From the NCBI GenBank assembly GCA_027296385.1, contig JAPUJD010000196.1:1-6239 (forward strand): a stretch of DNA of 6,239 nucleotides. Direction: 5' to 3'. The stretch comes from Acidobacteriota bacterium (GTDB lineage Bacteria > Acidobacteriota > Thermoanaerobaculia > Multivoradales > JAHEKO01). Positions 3,874 through 6,239 of the stretch are shown piece after piece. Each line of letters opens with the position of its first letter. Position 1 is the first letter of the stretch. The notes below the pieces were generated by a model. That model did no database searches, was not told where the DNA came from, and saw only the letters and a program-made list of their open reading frames with translations. The translations under genes and the position numbers were made by a program.

Positions 3874-6239
3874 ATGAACGCAGTCAAGACGACTCTGGTG
3901 TGTCTTCTGATCAGCTTGATGCTGCCGCTGGCGGCTACGGCGAAGAAGAAGGAGAAGGCCGAGCAACCCGAAGACGACTCCCGGATGAAGGCGGAGACCT
4001 TCGCCGGGCTCGAGCTGCGCAACATCGGGCCCGCCATGATGTCAGGCCGCATCGCCGACATCGTGGTGCATCCCCAGGACGAGTCGACTTGGTACGTCGC
4101 CGTCGGCAGCGGCAACATCTTCAAGACGACCAACGCCGGGACCACCTGGACCGCGATCTTCGACCACGAAGGCTCCTACTCGATCGGCTGCATCACACTC
4201 GACCCTCGCCACCCCGAGACCGTATGGGTGGGCACCGGCGAGAATGTCGGCGGCCGGCACGTCGGCTACGGCGATGGGGTCTACAAGAGCACCGACGGCG
4301 GCGACAGCTGGACCAACATGGGACTCGAGAAGACCGAGCACATCGGCAACATCGTCGTCCACCCGACCGACTCGAATACCGTCTACGTCGCCGCGCAGGG
4401 TCCGCTCTGGTCAGCCGGCGGTGAGCGCGGGCTCTACAAGACGACGGACGGCGGCGAGACATGGGATCTGATTCTCTCCGGCGGCGAGTACACCGGCGTC
4501 AACGAGGTGCGCCTGCACCCGGAGGATCCGAACACCCTGATCGCCGCTACGCATCAGCGTTTCCGTAACGTCGCGGCACTGATCAACGGCGGTCCGGAAA
4601 GCGCCATCCACAAGTCGACCGACGGCGGAGCCACCTGGCGCAAGCTCACAGAGGGTCTGCCCGAGGGTGACATGGGCAAGATCGGCCTCGCCTACTCGCC
4701 GCAGGATTCCGACGTCGTCTACGCCACCATCGAGGCGACCGACGACGAGAGTGGCTTCTACCGTTCCGCCGACGGCGGCGAGAGTTGGGACAAGCGCAAC
4801 GACTTCATCTCTGGCGGCACCGGCCCGCACTACTACCAGGAGATCTTCGCCAGCCCCCACAAGTTCGACCGCGTGTACCAGATGAACAACAGCCTACGGG
4901 TGACCGAAGACGGCGGCGAGACCTTCGAGCGGGTCCCCGAAGAGAACAAGCACGGCGACAACCACGCGCTGGCCTTCGTCGCCTCCGACCCGGACTATCT
5001 GCTGGCAGGGAGCGACGGTGGCGTCTACGAGAGCTGGGATCTGGGCGAAACCTGGAAATTCGTCGCCAATCTGCCGCTGACCCAGTTCTACAAAGTGGCT
5101 GTCGACTACGACGAGCCCTTCTACCACATCGTCGGTGGCACTCAGGACAACAGCACCCAGTACGGGCCGTCGCGCACCGACAACAACGCCGGCATCCGCA
5201 GCTCGGACTGGGAGATCACGGTCTTCGCCGACGGCCATCAGCCGGCCATCGACCCGACCGATCCGAACATCGTCTACTCGGAGTGGCAGGAGGGCAGCCT
5301 CATTCGCTGGGACCGCCAGACCGGCGAGATCATCTACATCCAGCCGCAGCCCGAGAAGGGGGAAGAACAGGACCGCTTCAACTGGGACTCGCCGATCCTG
5401 ATCAGCCCGCACGATCCGAAGACGCTCTTCTTCGCCAGCCAGCGCGTGTGGCGCAGTGACGACCGTGGCGACAGCTGGACGCCGATCTCGGGCGACCTCT
5501 CCCGCGGGCTCGACCGGCTGGAGCAGGCGATGATGGGTCGCGTGTGGAGCTTCGACGCGATCTGGGACGTCTCCGCCATGTCGAAGTACGCCACAGTAAC
5601 TTCGCTGGCCCAGTCGCCCCTCGACGCCGACCTGATCTACGCCGGCACCGACGATGGCTTGATCCAGGTCAGCGAGGACGGCGGCGCCAACTGGCGCCGA
5701 ATCGACAGTCTGCCCGGCGTGGCCGACTCCTTCTTCGTCAACGACATCAAGGCCGATCTCTACGACGCCGACACCGTCTATGCCGTGGTCGACAATCACA
5801 AGGCCGGCGACTTCGAGCCCTACGTCTACAAGAGCGCCGACCGGGGCAATTCCTGGCAGTCGATGAGCGGCGACCTCCCCGACCGGCATCTCGTGTGGCG
5901 CCTGGTGCAGGATCACGAGCGGGCCGATCTGTTCTTCGCCGGCACCGAGTTCGGCGTCTTCTTCACCGTCGACGGCGGCAAGGCGTGGATCAAGCTCACC
6001 GGCGGCGTGCCCAACATTCCCTTCCGCGACCTGGCGATTCAGAAACGCGAGAACGACCTGGTCGGCGCCACCTTCGGCCGCAGCTTCTTCGTCTTCGACG
6101 ACTACACTGCGCTACGCCACGTCGACGAGGAGGTGCTCGAGCAGGAAGCCGAGCTCTTCCCCATGCGCGAGGCCAAGTGGTACATCCCCCGGCGGCCTTT
6201 CGGTTTCGGCGAGAAGGGCAGTCAGGGCGACGCCTTCTA
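3874..6239 (+). CDS. Secreted Asp-box (BNR/sortilin-VPS10-like) double beta-propeller protein (3' partial)
   Basis: The frame starts at ATG 3874 and runs off the window with no stop, showing 788 residues. Residues 1-23 are a Sec signal peptide (hydrophobic TTLVCLLISLMLPLAATA), followed by a Lys/Glu-rich linker. I count eleven Asp-box-type hairpins, at residues about 85 (TTNAGTTW), 139 (STDGGDSW), 190 (TTDGGETW), 248 (STDGGATW), 298 (SADGGESW), 344 (TEDGGETF), 387 (SWDLGETW), 528 (SDDRGDSW), 600 (SEDGGANW), 654 (SADRGNSW) and 698 (TVDGGKAW). Many blades begin with HPxDPxTVY-like strands. GSDGGVYESWD and VGGTQDNSTQYGPS resemble conserved elements of large exported proteins labelled VPS10, sortilin or glycosyl-hydrolase-like BNR. 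Eleven motifs over some 700 residues fit two adjacent propellers. The visible end (KWYIPRRPFGFGEKGSQGDAF) resembles the linker before the C-terminal domain, so perhaps 200-300 residues are missing. Asp boxes are structural and do not prove glycosidase activity; peptide or glycan binding is equally possible. The gene has its own leader 196 bp after the sulfatase-like gene. Confidence 0.92.
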   Translation, partial: MNAVKTTLVCLLISLMLPLAATAKKKEKAEQPEDDSRMKAETFAGLELRNIGPAMMSGRIADIVVHPQDESTWYVAVGSGNIFKTTNAGTTWTAIFDHEGSYSIGCITLDPRHPETVWVGTGENVGGRHVGYGDGVYKSTDGGDSWTNMGLEKTEHIGNIVVHPTDSNTVYVAAQGPLWSAGGERGLYKTTDGGETWDLILSGGEYTGVNEVRLHPEDPNTLIAATHQRFRNVAALINGGPESAIHKSTDGGATWRKLTEGLPEGDMGKIGLAYSPQDSDVVYATIEATDDESGFYRSADGGESWDKRNDFISGGTGPHYYQEIFASPHKFDRVYQMNNSLRVTEDGGETFERVPEENKHGDNHALAFVASDPDYLLAGSDGGVYESWDLGETWKFVANLPLTQFYKVAVDYDEPFYHIVGGTQDNSTQYGPSRTDNNAGIRSSDWEITVFADGHQPAIDPTDPNIVYSEWQEGSLIRWDRQTGEIIYIQPQPEKGEEQDRFNWDSPILISPHDPKTLFFASQRVWRSDDRGDSWTPISGDLSRGLDRLEQAMMGRVWSFDAIWDVSAMSKYATVTSLAQSPLDADLIYAGTDDGLIQVSEDGGANWRRIDSLPGVADSFFVNDIKADLYDADTVYAVVDNHKAGDFEPYVYKSADRGNSWQSMSGDLPDRHLVWRLVQDHERADLFFAGTEFGVFFTVDGGKAWIKLTGGVPNIPFRDLAIQKRENDLVGATFGRSFFVFDDYTALRHVDEEVLEQEAELFPMREAKWYIPRRPFGFGEKGSQGDAF

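Noticed and set aside
4894..5916. 340-codon open frame on the - strand
   Set aside because: It is antisense to the clearly coding Asp-box gene, shows no recognisable domain, and is rich in Val, Gly, Asp and Ala as expected for a shadow frame.

Overview
The window is GC-rich bacterial DNA with four genes, all on the + strand. The first is open at its 5' end and the last at its 3' end. No RNA gene, transposase, CRISPR array or integrase is visible. The gene families point to a Gram-negative environmental bacterium, perhaps Acidobacteriota (Thermoanaerobaculia-like). They include a lipoprotein of the sulfatase fold ending in a 'LTPEQLRQLRSLGYI' tail, a large exported Asp-box repeat protein, and an anti-sigma-like YCII protein. 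This placement is inferred from family resemblance, not from a marker gene.

Layout. (1) About 3-557 encodes the C-terminal part of a single-pass membrane protein. It has a short acidic cytoplasmic segment like those of small anti-sigma-type proteins, then one membrane helix, then a YCII-related domain predicted to lie outside the inner membrane. A strong 9-bp hairpin follows its stop. (2) 656-1111 encodes a small VOC (glyoxalase/bleomycin-resistance fold) protein with an N-terminal export or anchor segment and without the usual metal ligands. (3) 1167-3677 encodes an 836-residue lipoprotein. About 320 residues of mainly beta-type sequence precede an alkaline-phosphatase/sulfatase-fold domain whose nucleophile position holds Thr instead of the Cys/Ser that becomes formylglycine. 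(4) After a 196-bp gap with a possible extended -10 promoter and a 5'-UTR inverted repeat, 3874 to the window end encodes a secreted Asp-box (BNR/sortilin-VPS10-like) double-propeller protein. It is cut by the window edge after 788 residues.

All four products are predicted to be membrane-bound or exported, so the window reads as a cell-envelope region. Genes 2 and 3 are 55 bp apart and could be co-transcribed. Gene 4 probably has its own promoter. Codon use changes near position 1150: the first two genes use clearly more A/T-ending codons than the last two.

No clear new defence, mobile or biosynthetic system is visible. The points most worth a second look are the pairing of an extracytoplasmic YCII domain with an exported VOC protein, and the Thr-for-Cys replacement in the sulfatase-like enzyme.
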